From Denitrovibrio acetiphilus DSM 12809 (GTDB lineage: Bacteria; Chrysiogenota; Deferribacteres; Deferribacterales; Geovibrionaceae): 64,000 nucleotides of DNA. Both the position numbers and the translations under genes were made by a program. The notes below the pieces were generated by a model that had not been told where the DNA came from, ran no database searches, and was given only the letters and a program-made list of their open reading frames with translations. Below are positions 1 through 8,155 of the stretch, one piece after another (the stretch's first letter is position 1; every line of letters begins with the position of its first letter). The stretch covers positions 2,852,001 to 2,916,000 of the forward strand of contig NC_013943.1 of the NCBI RefSeq assembly GCF_000025725.1, written 5' to 3'.

Positions 1-449
1 CAGGAGTATCCCTGATAAACATGTCTATTCTGCTCGTTTGCACAATAGGCATATTCCTTCTGCTCGGGTTTGTCCCTGGGATCAACATATTTTGGCTCCC
101 CTTACTGCTCGCAATTACTTTGCTCTTGGCTATCAGCGTGGGACTAGTGCTGGGCATACTTAATGTCTTTGTGCGGGATGTCGGTCAGATTGTACAGGTT
201 TTACTTCAGTTTTGGTTCTGGCTAACTCCGATTGTTTATATGCGATCAATTATCCCAGAAAATTTAAGATACGTTCTCAATTTCAACCCTTTGGTTCCTA
301 TCATCGAATCATTTCAGAATGTTATCCTTTTGAATGAAAAGCCGATGTTTGTTCCACTTGCGATCATATCAGCGGCAAGCTTTGCTCTGCTGATTTTTGG
401 ACTTTTCCTTTACAAAAAGGCGTCTCCTGAGATGGTGGATGTGCTATGA
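1..449 (+). CDS. wzm: ABC-2 type polysaccharide exporter permease (Wzm-like), 3' part
   Basis: This is the membrane permease half of an ABC exporter for lipid-linked O-polysaccharide or a similar surface glycan. The reading frame is open to the window edge (first full codon at 3), so the ATG at 21 is probably internal and the start of the gene lies outside the window. About 149 residues remain. They are strongly hydrophobic with at least four membrane segments, including the conserved ABC-2 features of a 'NVFVRDVGQIVQ' amphipathic stretch, a 'FWLTPIVY' helix and a 'FNPLVPIIE' segment. Its end overlaps the ATPase gene by 4 nt (ATGA), as expected for an exporter pair. Confidence 0.9.
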   Translation, partial: GVSLINMSILLVCTIGIFLLLGFVPGINIFWLPLLLAITLLLAISVGLVLGILNVFVRDVGQIVQVLLQFWFWLTPIVYMRSIIPENLRYVLNFNPLVPIIESFQNVILLNEKPMFVPLAIISAASFALLIFGLFLYKKASPEMVDVL

Positions 450-1675
450 GCAGGATCGCAGCTAGAAATATCAATAAGACATATAAATATTATAAAAGTG
501 AGATCAGCAGATTTCTTTCTTGGTTCGGGTTTAATTCCACACCGTCAGAAAGCTATGAGGTTCTGAAAGATATCAGTTTCTTTGTAGAACCCGGTGAGGC
601 TCTCGGTGTTGTCGGTGAAAACGGTGCAGGAAAGAGCACTCTGCTGAAAGTTCTCACCGGAATTGTAAAACCAACTTCTGGAGAAGTGCAGGTGAATGGT
701 CGCGTTGCAGCCATACTGGAGCTTGGAATGGGCTTCAACATGGACTTTACCGGCAGGCAAAATGCAAAAAATGCACTTGGCATGATGGGGTTTTCTCCTT
801 CGGAGATCGATAGAGTGCTACCAGAAGTTGAAGATTTTGCTGAAATTGGTGAGTATTTTGATCAGTCTGCCAGAATGTACAGCAGCGGGATGCTGGCAAG
901 GGTTGCCTTTGCAGTGGCGATCGCATTCACTCCCGATGTTCTGATTGTAGATGAGGCATTGAGTGTCGGAGATGTATATTTTCAGGGGAAATGCTTCCAA
1001 AAAATGCTAGACATAAAAAACAGTGGTACGAGTATATTGCTTGTATCCCACGATATGCAGTCGGTATGTTCCTTTTGCGACAGAGCTCTGCTGCTAAAGA
1101 AAGGGACTGTTGCTGCATACGGAACACCAAAAGACATTGCTCAGAAATACGAAAGAATGGTCAATTCTTACTCCAACAGAGATGTGGAGATAGAGCCGCT
1201 GAACACCGCGCGCCAAGTAGAGACTGATACAGTAAAAGCTAAGCTCATCAAAGCAGAAATTCTGGGAAAAGATGGCGAAAATAAAAAGAATTTTGTCAGT
1301 GAAGAAGGTGTAAGCCTGCAATTCTCTTATCAGATATTAGAAGATCTGAATGACGCTCATTTCGGCATAAGGATCACAGACAGGCTTGGTAACTCTGCTT
1401 TTGAAACCAATACATACTGTATGCGTGAGCAGGGCAAACAGCTGAAGAAGGGCGATATTGCAGAAGTAAGCTTCGATTTTGACATCAATATCATATCGGG
1501 CGCTTACACGGTGGATGTTGCCATTGCAAACGAAGGACATAGTGACACATTCTTTAGAGAGTATATATCCATGGATAATAATGTTCTGATCATTGATGTG
1601 GTACCTAACAAAGACAGTATTATTTACCACGGATACTGCAACCTGAAGCCAAAAGTCACTGTCAGGAGCGTGTAA
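446..1675 (+). CDS. wzt: ABC transporter ATPase with C-terminal glycan-binding domain (Wzt-like)
   Basis: This is the ATPase partner of the upstream permease and powers export of a finished polysaccharide. Walker A is GENGAGKST (about residues 57-65), the signature motif is the Wzt-type variant YSSGM rather than LSGGQ, and Walker B with its catalytic Glu is VLIVDEAL. At 409 residues it is longer than a bare nucleotide-binding domain. Residues from about 260 to 405 look like a Wzt_C domain, which in characterised O-antigen exporters recognises a modification at the non-reducing end of the chain. That implies a terminally capped glycan, which fits the modifying enzymes encoded just downstream. 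It overlaps both neighbours by a few bases. Confidence 0.93.
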   Translation: MSRIAARNINKTYKYYKSEISRFLSWFGFNSTPSESYEVLKDISFFVEPGEALGVVGENGAGKSTLLKVLTGIVKPTSGEVQVNGRVAAILELGMGFNMDFTGRQNAKNALGMMGFSPSEIDRVLPEVEDFAEIGEYFDQSARMYSSGMLARVAFAVAIAFTPDVLIVDEALSVGDVYFQGKCFQKMLDIKNSGTSILLVSHDMQSVCSFCDRALLLKKGTVAAYGTPKDIAQKYERMVNSYSNRDVEIEPLNTARQVETDTVKAKLIKAEILGKDGENKKNFVSEEGVSLQFSYQILEDLNDAHFGIRITDRLGNSAFETNTYCMREQGKQLKKGDIAEVSFDFDINIISGAYTVDVAIANEGHSDTFFREYISMDNNVLIIDVVPNKDSIIYHGYCNLKPKVTVRSV

Positions 1676-2310
1676 TGATTGTTTTGTCACATAGAGGCTA
1701 CTGGAAAGACACACATGAGAAAAATACTCCTATAGCTTTTAAAAGAAGCTTCGAGCTGGGCTTTGGAACCGAGACAGACTTTCGTGATCTGGACGGAGAA
1801 CTGGTTATATCCCATGACATGCCACGAAAAGGGGACTGTATTTCTGCAAAAGAATTCTTTGACATATATTCAGAAATTGGGAAAGGGCTCCCCCTCGCTC
1901 TGAATATAAAGGCGGACGGACTTCAACAAAAGCTTATGGATTTGCTCAGCGAATACTCTGTAACAAATTATTTTGTTTTCGATATGTCATTGCCAGATTC
2001 GCTGCAGTATATTAAATATGATATAATTGCATTTACCAGACAGAGTGAATACGAGCTAGATCCAGCTTTTTATGACAAAGCAGCTGGTGTCTGGATGGAT
2101 GAGTTTCATGGACACTGGATTGATGAAGCAAAAATTAAACAACACATAAATGCCGAGAAACAGGTGTGCATTGTCTCACCTGACCTGCACAAAAGAGACT
2201 ATCAAGCCGAATGGCGCGAATATAAAGAAATAGATAAAAAGCTTGATTCTGAAAAGCTTATGATTTGCACAGATTATCCAGAAGAGGCGAGGTTGCATTT
2301 TAATGAATAA
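1675..2310 (+). CDS. Glycerophosphodiester phosphodiesterase-like protein
   Basis: The fold is the PLC-like TIM barrel of the GDPD family. The visible active-site elements are HRG near the N-terminus followed by EKNT, then ETD (metal-binding Glu and Asp), and 'ISHD' with the second catalytic His. At 211 residues it is shorter than most GDPDs (about 240-300). No signal peptide is visible, so it should act in the cytoplasm. It sits inside the glycan operon, overlapping the gene before it by 1 nt and the HAD gene after it by 8 nt. A role in making or recycling a glycerophosphate-type or other phosphodiester substituent is an inference from this position. Confidence 0.75.
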   Translation: MIVLSHRGYWKDTHEKNTPIAFKRSFELGFGTETDFRDLDGELVISHDMPRKGDCISAKEFFDIYSEIGKGLPLALNIKADGLQQKLMDLLSEYSVTNYFVFDMSLPDSLQYIKYDIIAFTRQSEYELDPAFYDKAAGVWMDEFHGHWIDEAKIKQHINAEKQVCIVSPDLHKRDYQAEWREYKEIDKKLDSEKLMICTDYPEEARLHFNE

Positions 2311-2944
2311 AATAAAAGCAGTAATATTTGATATGGACGGAGTATTGATAGAGGCTAAAGACTGGCACTATGAAGCACTGAACAAGGCATTGATGCTCTT
2401 TGGAATGGAGATCAGCCGTTATGAACACCTGGTGACATATGACGGCTTGCCTACAAAGAAGAAGCTCGAAATGCTTAGCATGGAGCGTGGGCTCCCCAGA
2501 GGTCTGCACAAGTTTATAAATGACATGAAGCAGCAGTACACCATGGAAATAATATACTCCAGCTGTAAGCCAAGATTCTTTCATGAGTATGCACTTTCAA
2601 GGCTCAAAAATGAAGGCTACCGTATGGCAATATGCTCAAACTCAATCAGAAAAACCATCGAGGTTATGATTCAGAAGGCAGCACTGGACGGCTATATAGA
2701 GTTCTTCCTTTCTAATCAGGATGTTACAAAGAGCAAGCCAGACCCAGAGATGTATACAACTGCTATTGCGCGAATGGGGCTGGATCCTAAAGAGTGCATG
2801 ATCGTTGAAGATAATGAAAACGGCATAAAAGCAGCTAGAGCCAGCGGTGCTAATGTCATGATAGTTGACACAGTAGAAGATGTTAACTATCAGAATATTA
2901 AAAAACATCTATTAGAATTTGAAGAGGAAATGTCCAATGCTTAA
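2303..2944 (+). CDS. HAD-superfamily phosphatase/phosphomutase
   Basis: This is a HAD subfamily I protein of the beta-phosphoglucomutase/phosphoglycolate phosphatase type. Motif I is DMDGVL (nucleophile Asp, acid-base Asp), motif II is the Ser in 'CSNS', motif III is the Lys in 'KSKPDPEMY', and motif IV is 'IVEDNENG'. A helical cap lies between motifs I and II. The length of 213 residues is normal. It is followed with 8-nt overlap by a nucleotidyltransferase gene. This suggests a pathway that dephosphorylates or isomerises a small phosphorylated precursor and then activates it with a nucleotide, but the substrate cannot be read from sequence. Confidence 0.85.
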   Translation: MNKIKAVIFDMDGVLIEAKDWHYEALNKALMLFGMEISRYEHLVTYDGLPTKKKLEMLSMERGLPRGLHKFINDMKQQYTMEIIYSSCKPRFFHEYALSRLKNEGYRMAICSNSIRKTIEVMIQKAALDGYIEFFLSNQDVTKSKPDPEMYTTAIARMGLDPKECMIVEDNENGIKAARASGANVMIVDTVEDVNYQNIKKHLLEFEEEMSNA

Positions 2945-3668
2945 TATAATGATTCCGATGGCGGGGGAGAATAAGTTTTTCCCTGAGGGTGAATTCGTTT
3001 ATCCAAAGCCTCTGATTGAAATCAACGGCGAAATGATGATTCAGCATGTCATAGAGAATTTGCAGAAGATTGATGATGATGTTGTTTTTACTTTTGTTGT
3101 AAACAACTCTGACTGTGCTAAGTTTCATCTGGATAATACACTGAACCTGCTTACCGACGGTAAATGTAATATTGTCAAAGTCACAGGCGAAACAAAAGGT
3201 GCTATCTGCAGTTGTTTGCTTGGGATTGACAACATAGATAACAACGATCAACTTATTATCGCCAATATGGATCAGGTGATCAATGCTGACCTTCGTGATT
3301 GTGTGAAAAAGCTTTCGCAGTTTGACGCTGGCGTCATAGCTTTTGAGTCCACACACCCACGCTGGTCGTATGTTCGACAGGATGAAAACAACATGGTGGT
3401 TGAGACCGCTGAAAAAAGACCAATCAGCAAAAGTGCTATTGCAGGCTTTTACTATTTCAAGCATGGCAAAGACTTTGTCAAGGCAGCTATGCGCACAATA
3501 GAGAAGGATGCTTCCTTAAACGGAATGTTCTACACATCTGCTACGCTCAATGAGCTAGTTCTGGATAATAAGAATATTGGACTTGTGCACATTGAAAACA
3601 AAGATTATGTGACATTCTATACCCCTAGAAAGGTAAAAGAGTACGAGTCCAGACTCATCTGTAACTAA
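2937..3668 (+). CDS. Sugar-type nucleotidyltransferase with atypical nucleotide-binding loop
   Basis: This belongs to the GT-A-fold NTP-transferase group that activates sugars or choline-like groups with CTP or UTP. The PKPLI element follows the N-terminal strand 'NIMIPMAG', and 'IANMDQVI' supplies the metal-site Asp. The start is set at the ATG at 2937, which has a GAGGAA ribosome site upstream, rather than a TTG 18 nt earlier. Oddly, the loop after MAG reads ENKFF, where active relatives have G-x-G-x-R-F. The Gly and Arg that hold the nucleotide are therefore missing, unlike in its paralogue at 5026. It may use a different substrate or have reduced activity. Confidence 0.8.
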   Translation: MLNIMIPMAGENKFFPEGEFVYPKPLIEINGEMMIQHVIENLQKIDDDVVFTFVVNNSDCAKFHLDNTLNLLTDGKCNIVKVTGETKGAICSCLLGIDNIDNNDQLIIANMDQVINADLRDCVKKLSQFDAGVIAFESTHPRWSYVRQDENNMVVETAEKRPISKSAIAGFYYFKHGKDFVKAAMRTIEKDASLNGMFYTSATLNELVLDNKNIGLVHIENKDYVTFYTPRKVKEYESRLICN

Positions 3669-3684
3669 TAATATCGAGGACTGA

Positions 3685-4011
3685 ATGAAAATATCTAAAC
3701 TGGATGATATGTTTAAGGGATGGTTTGTTGGCAATTTTGACCCTACCCTCCTGAAGACAAACGACGTTGAAGTTGCTGTGAAATCATATAAAAAAGGGGA
3801 CTATGAAGAGGCTCATTTCCACAAGATCGCAACAGAGATCACCGTTATCGTCAGCGGAAAAGTGAAAATGAACGGACAAACATATGTTGCCGGAGATATA
3901 ATTGTTATAGAACCCAACGAATCTACTGACTTTGAGGCACTGGAAGAAAGTGTTAATGTTGTTGTGAAGCACCCTGGTGCAAATGATGACAAATACCTGG
4001 TGGAGAGCTAA
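3685..4011 (+). CDS. Small cupin-domain protein
   Basis: This 108-residue single-domain cupin contains the metal-site pattern 'EEAHFHKIATEITVIVSGK' followed by 'GDIIVIEPNE'. The first cupin motif is clear (H-x-H and a downstream Glu), while the usual motif 2 His is less obvious. Small cupins in glycan clusters act as sugar-nucleotide isomerases or epimerases, or have unassigned roles, so the reaction is not predicted here. It lies 16 nt after the nucleotidyltransferase gene and shares 1 nt with the following methyltransferase gene, which indicates co-translation. Confidence 0.75.
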   Translation: MKISKLDDMFKGWFVGNFDPTLLKTNDVEVAVKSYKKGDYEEAHFHKIATEITVIVSGKVKMNGQTYVAGDIIVIEPNESTDFEALEESVNVVVKHPGANDDKYLVES

Positions 4012-5024
4012 TGATAATTGACGTTGGTGCCAATCATGGGGACTTTGCTATTGATGCAGCCGAAAGAAATCCACAGGAAATAGTAATCGCCATAGAACCG
4101 ATACCTGAGCTTTGCGACAAGATATCGGCATTAATAAAAAATAAAAATCTGCAAAACGTTAAAATAGTCCGTTGCGCCATAGATGTTGAAAAGCGGATAG
4201 ATACTCTTAATGTTGCAAAACATGCCGACTGGGGTGTGTCCAGCTTACTGGAATTCAACCACGACAACATCAGCAAGGATGAATACTGGAAAACCCGTAA
4301 TGACATGTACTTTGACGAAAAAATCGAAGTTGAAGTCAAAAGAATGGACGACGTTTTAGATGAGTTAGGTATAAACGAGAGAATCAATTTTATAAAAATA
4401 GATGTACAGGGGTTTGACCTTAACGTGCTCAAATCACTTGGTAATAAAGCAGAGTTGGTTGACGCAGGCATGATAGAAGTCAGTATTGTGAAAGAAGAAC
4501 AACTTTATGTGACCGATCTGGCAGACACTGTTATGGATGCCTTCTTCTGGCTGAGTGAGAATAACTTTGAAGTTTATGCCCTAAAGCCGAATGATCCTGC
4601 ATCGAAAGAGCTCAATCTGTTCTTTCGAAAAAAAGGTATAGACCATAAAGAGATTGAGGACAGATACAACCTCAAAGGCATACACATGTATGACGGAAAG
4701 CATTATTGGCATTACCCATCTGACAAGCTTGAGTTCGTTGAAGAAAAGTTTGTGAACACAGACAATCAACTAGCTAAAGCTAATAACAGAATTGCAGCCT
4801 ATCAAAACCTGATCAAAAACCTAAATCAAGCCATCTTAGGAACTGCTGAAGAACAAAATGACCCTGATAACTATAATTTATTACACAATACTATCAGACT
4901 TGCTGAAGACTATAAAAACGTAGTAGCAAGATGTGAGTCCCAGGAGAGAGAACTGCAAACGCTGAAAAAGAACCTTGGCGTTAAGCTTTTCATAAAAATG
5001 AGTGAGAAATTAAGGAGAAAGTAA
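4011..5024 (+). CDS. FkbM-family methyltransferase with C-terminal coiled coil
   Basis: This is an SAM-dependent methyltransferase of the FkbM type, commonly an O-methylase of surface sugars. The SAM-binding motif I is 'IIDVGANHG' at the very N-terminus, 'AIEPIPE' follows as motif II, and 'FIKIDVQGFDLNVL' is the family's hallmark. The catalytic domain occupies roughly residues 1-220. Residues about 240-325 are rich in Asn, Gln, Lys and Glu with heptad-like spacing, so a C-terminal helical or coiled-coil extension is likely. It could couple the enzyme to a membrane assembly, as seen with chain-terminating enzymes in ABC-exported O-antigens (inference). Confidence 0.85.
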   Translation: MIIDVGANHGDFAIDAAERNPQEIVIAIEPIPELCDKISALIKNKNLQNVKIVRCAIDVEKRIDTLNVAKHADWGVSSLLEFNHDNISKDEYWKTRNDMYFDEKIEVEVKRMDDVLDELGINERINFIKIDVQGFDLNVLKSLGNKAELVDAGMIEVSIVKEEQLYVTDLADTVMDAFFWLSENNFEVYALKPNDPASKELNLFFRKKGIDHKEIEDRYNLKGIHMYDGKHYWHYPSDKLEFVEEKFVNTDNQLAKANNRIAAYQNLIKNLNQAILGTAEEQNDPDNYNLLHNTIRLAEDYKNVVARCESQERELQTLKKNLGVKLFIKMSEKLRRK

Positions 5025-5025
5025 A

Positions 5026-5754
5026 ATGGTTAATGTGCTTATACCTATGGCAGGAGCAGGAAGCCGATTTGCAACAGCAGGATATGAGAAACCTAAACCT
5101 TTTATTGATGTAGATGGCAAACCTATGATCGTGCGTGTTCTGGAAAATTTGAATATACCTGATGCACGTTATATTCTTATCGCCAGAAAAGATCATCTAG
5201 AGAAGGAAGCCGACACAGTTGCAGCAATTGAAAAAGAGTATAACGCTAAATTTATCCCCATAGATAAGCTGACAGAAGGTACTGCATGCACTGTGCTTTA
5301 TGCTAAAGAGGAGATAGACAATGACATCCCTCTTTTGATCGCTAATTCAGATCAGATTGTAGACATTTCTATAGCGGATTACTACAACGACTGTATGGAT
5401 AGGGGGCTTGACGGATCTATCCTTACTTTCGTTGATAAATACAGAGACCCTAAATGGTCATTTGCAAAGCTTGATGAAAAAAGCCTTGTCACTGAAGTAA
5501 AAGAGAAAGAAGCTATTTCTGAATATGCAACTGTTGGTATCTATCTCTTCACAAAAGGCTCCGATTTTGTAAACGGCGCAGTTCGTATGATCATAGAGAA
5601 TGACAGAGTTAATAATGAATTTTACACATGTCCTGTGTATAATTACATTATAGCCAAAAACAAAAAAATAGGCATCTACAACATAGATTTTGAACAAATG
5701 CACGGTATAGGCACACCGGAAGATTTAGAAAAATATCTAGGTATTATTAAATGA
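5026..5754 (+). CDS. Sugar-type nucleotidyltransferase
   Basis: This is the second NTP transferase of the operon, and it has an intact signature: 'PMAGAGSRF' with the nucleotide-binding Gly and Arg, then 'KPKPFIDVDG' with the catalytic Lys. 'IANSDQIVD' supplies the metal-binding Asp. Its 242 residues match the single-domain family. It is clearly related to the protein encoded at 2937, which lacks the loop residues, so the pair may act on different substrates or as a hetero-oligomer. It starts 2 nt after the FkbM stop with AAGGAG upstream, and its stop overlaps the next start by 4 nt. Confidence 0.88.
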   Translation: MVNVLIPMAGAGSRFATAGYEKPKPFIDVDGKPMIVRVLENLNIPDARYILIARKDHLEKEADTVAAIEKEYNAKFIPIDKLTEGTACTVLYAKEEIDNDIPLLIANSDQIVDISIADYYNDCMDRGLDGSILTFVDKYRDPKWSFAKLDEKSLVTEVKEKEAISEYATVGIYLFTKGSDFVNGAVRMIIENDRVNNEFYTCPVYNYIIAKNKKIGIYNIDFEQMHGIGTPEDLEKYLGIIK

Positions 5755-6989
5755 AAGATTTGAAACTGCTGAAATCCCTGACAGATGAAAACCGAGTCGC
5801 CTGGGTTGGCGACAACCCTGTTTTCAATTTTTATGCTTTGAATATACTCTCTTCTAGCAACCTGCGTGTCGCTCCGAGCATGCATGGGCAGTTTTCCAGT
5901 GTTTGGCTATACGAACATAGGATATCAGACTTTCAGGCGTGGAAGGTTCTGCTGGATGAGTCTATCCGGCTTCTTGACAAGGAAGGCACCCTTGTCATCC
6001 GCATGGAAGAAAACCCCAATGTCAACATGATGAACCTTAAAAAGTTCTTTTTTAGAAATGCACTGATTGAAAAGGCTGAAATTGTCTATGAAAATGCGAT
6101 CAAGCTTGGTCACCATCGCCCACTGATAAAGTACGAGCATGAAGTGACACTTGTCATCAAGATCAAAAGAGCAAATCCTGAGATCTATCACGACAAGAAA
6201 TGGACGTTTACCGTCCTGACCCAAGGAACCAAAGTTGACAATGTAGTTGGCTTCTGTGAATCTATCAGATCAAACGAGCTAAACCACTCCGAAATCCTGA
6301 TTTGCGGTCCAGAAAACACCGCATATGAGCCATACGATGTCAAGTACCTCGGAAAAGAATATGATACTGCATATGCAAACATATCTGAAAAGAAAAACGA
6401 CCTTATAGCAGCTGCTTCAAATCAAAACCTCATGATTGTCCACGACAGATACATTCTCAAAGATGATTTCTTCACTGGATTCGAAGATTATGGCTATGAT
6501 TATGACTTTATAACAATACGTCAGCACTATGAATCCGGAGCTTTGTTCCCATCTTACCTCATGCTTGAAAACCGCCTATGGTGGTCAAAAATCATCTACT
6601 CCTACGACGAAAACACTTTCAATGACGGTGTCTTTCTTAACGGAGGGCTTTTGATTATAAAAAAAGCTACCGCAGAGAAATGTCGTTTTAACTCATTGAT
6701 ATACTGGGATCAAGGGGAAGATGTCGAGCTTGCATCATACATGATTGACAACTCTGTCATCCCAAGGCTGAACTATTTTTCCAGCGCAATGACTCTGGGT
6801 ATAAACGACTCTTATACCAGCACTTTTGTGCCGTTTGAAGAGTATCAGGCAGATAACACATGCCAGGTGCACATAGCCCCTACATACAGCACTTTTAAAC
6901 AAAGGCTTGTGAACAAAGCAATTGGTCTGCTGAAAAGGGTTATGCCTGCCAGCATGAAGGCTGCGATAAAACGTGGACTAGGTTTATGA
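5751..6989 (+). CDS. Two-domain protein: methyltransferase-like N-terminus and GT-A glycosyltransferase-like C-terminus
   Basis: Residues about 1-140 resemble the later half of a class I methyltransferase fold ('RLLDKEGTLVIRMEENP', then a beta hairpin near 'HEVTLVIKIK') but show no Gly-rich SAM loop. Residues about 145-350 look like a GT-A glycosyltransferase: 'FTVLTQGTKVDNVVGFCES' at the start, 'MIVHDRYI' in the position of a DxD-like site, 'FLNGGLLIIKK', and 'WDQGEDVELA', which resembles the catalytic-base ED pair of GT2 enzymes. The acceptor and donor are unknown. It is translationally coupled to the genes on both sides through ATGA overlaps. Confidence 0.65.
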   Translation: MKDLKLLKSLTDENRVAWVGDNPVFNFYALNILSSSNLRVAPSMHGQFSSVWLYEHRISDFQAWKVLLDESIRLLDKEGTLVIRMEENPNVNMMNLKKFFFRNALIEKAEIVYENAIKLGHHRPLIKYEHEVTLVIKIKRANPEIYHDKKWTFTVLTQGTKVDNVVGFCESIRSNELNHSEILICGPENTAYEPYDVKYLGKEYDTAYANISEKKNDLIAAASNQNLMIVHDRYILKDDFFTGFEDYGYDYDFITIRQHYESGALFPSYLMLENRLWWSKIIYSYDENTFNDGVFLNGGLLIIKKATAEKCRFNSLIYWDQGEDVELASYMIDNSVIPRLNYFSSAMTLGINDSYTSTFVPFEEYQADNTCQVHIAPTYSTFKQRLVNKAIGLLKRVMPASMKAAIKRGLGL

Positions 6990-8149
6990 AAATTGCGCTG
7001 ATAGTTGAACAAAATTTCTATGGAATGCATGTTGGCGTCAGAAACCTGATTCTGACAGTCTACCTACGCTTGATCAAGAACGGACACAAGGTAGATTTTG
7101 TTACTTTTTACAACTCAAATAACAAGTTAATCTGGTGCAAATACTGGTTCGACATCAATCATATACTAAACAACTTTTCAAATTCAGATGTGTATTATGT
7201 AGGTACTCCAAATGAGGTATTACAAAAATACCAAAGACATGAGCACGAAATATATTCATTTAAGACAAATGACAAGATCTTATCAACAACAATCGGGCAG
7301 TCACTTGATGCAGAATCCTACGATGCTTGTTTTTTCACAACACCATGGCTGGACCTGCACGGAGAAACAGTAAACATAAAAAAGAAATTTGGGATTGTTT
7401 ATGACCTTATCCCTAATATTTTCACTGTCACCAAGGAAAATAAGCATTTTATCTTTGCCAATCAGCATCTGGAAGGTTTTAGAATGTTCAATAGGGTCTG
7501 CGATAAGACGCTTTGCATATCTAAAGCTACATCGCAGGCTTATAACGATTATCTTGCGTTTGATTCGCTTGCTTTGCCCCCTTGTGTGCCAAACTACATA
7601 GATTTCAAGTTTGCAGATCAATTAGAAAAAACTAACAATACAGTGGTACTTGCTGGTCCGTTCGATGTGAGAAAAGGCTTATACCGCATAGCAGATTTGC
7701 TTAATGGTGCTGTGGAGCACATTGATGAAATTATCATTTATGGAAAGCAGCGCTGCTCCGACGAAGAGCTTCGTGCTTTCATAAACAAACTCACCGGTAT
7801 CGATAAAATACATTGGTACGAAAGTGTTACATCAAAGACACTTGCAGAACTATACAAGAAAAGCAAAGTACTGATATTCCCTTCTGACGAAGAAGGATTG
7901 GGGCTGCCGCTGATAGAAGCACAGCTCCATGGATGCAGAGTGCTTTGCACCAATTTCAGCTCTGCTGCAGAGCTTCTGGTTGATGGGTATAAGGTTCTGC
8001 CTAATGAGCAGAGCGAAAATGATGTAGAAATGCTCATCAATATGCTAAACGAAGATTACGATTACAAACAATTACTGGAAAAATCCAGAAATTTCTATAA
8101 TATACTTCACCTTGATGAATTTTTAGACAACATACTTACTGGAGATTAG
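6986..8149 (+). CDS. Glycosyltransferase family 4-like protein
   Basis: This is a GT-B-fold retaining glycosyltransferase that would add a sugar to the growing glycan at the inner membrane face. The C-terminal nucleotide-sugar domain has 'AGPFDVRKGL' and the E-x7-E signature in 'FPSDEEGLGLPLIEAQLHG'. The N-terminal domain is more divergent. It is 387 residues long. The DNA is noticeably AT-rich here (one sampled 60-base line is about one third GC), unlike the gmd-manC stretch downstream, suggesting a separate origin. It overlaps the preceding gene by 4 nt. Confidence 0.85.
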   Translation: MKIALIVEQNFYGMHVGVRNLILTVYLRLIKNGHKVDFVTFYNSNNKLIWCKYWFDINHILNNFSNSDVYYVGTPNEVLQKYQRHEHEIYSFKTNDKILSTTIGQSLDAESYDACFFTTPWLDLHGETVNIKKKFGIVYDLIPNIFTVTKENKHFIFANQHLEGFRMFNRVCDKTLCISKATSQAYNDYLAFDSLALPPCVPNYIDFKFADQLEKTNNTVVLAGPFDVRKGLYRIADLLNGAVEHIDEIIIYGKQRCSDEELRAFINKLTGIDKIHWYESVTSKTLAELYKKSKVLIFPSDEEGLGLPLIEAQLHGCRVLCTNFSSAAELLVDGYKVLPNEQSENDVEMLINMLNEDYDYKQLLEKSRNFYNILHLDEFLDNILTGD

Positions 8150-8155
8150 ATCCAT

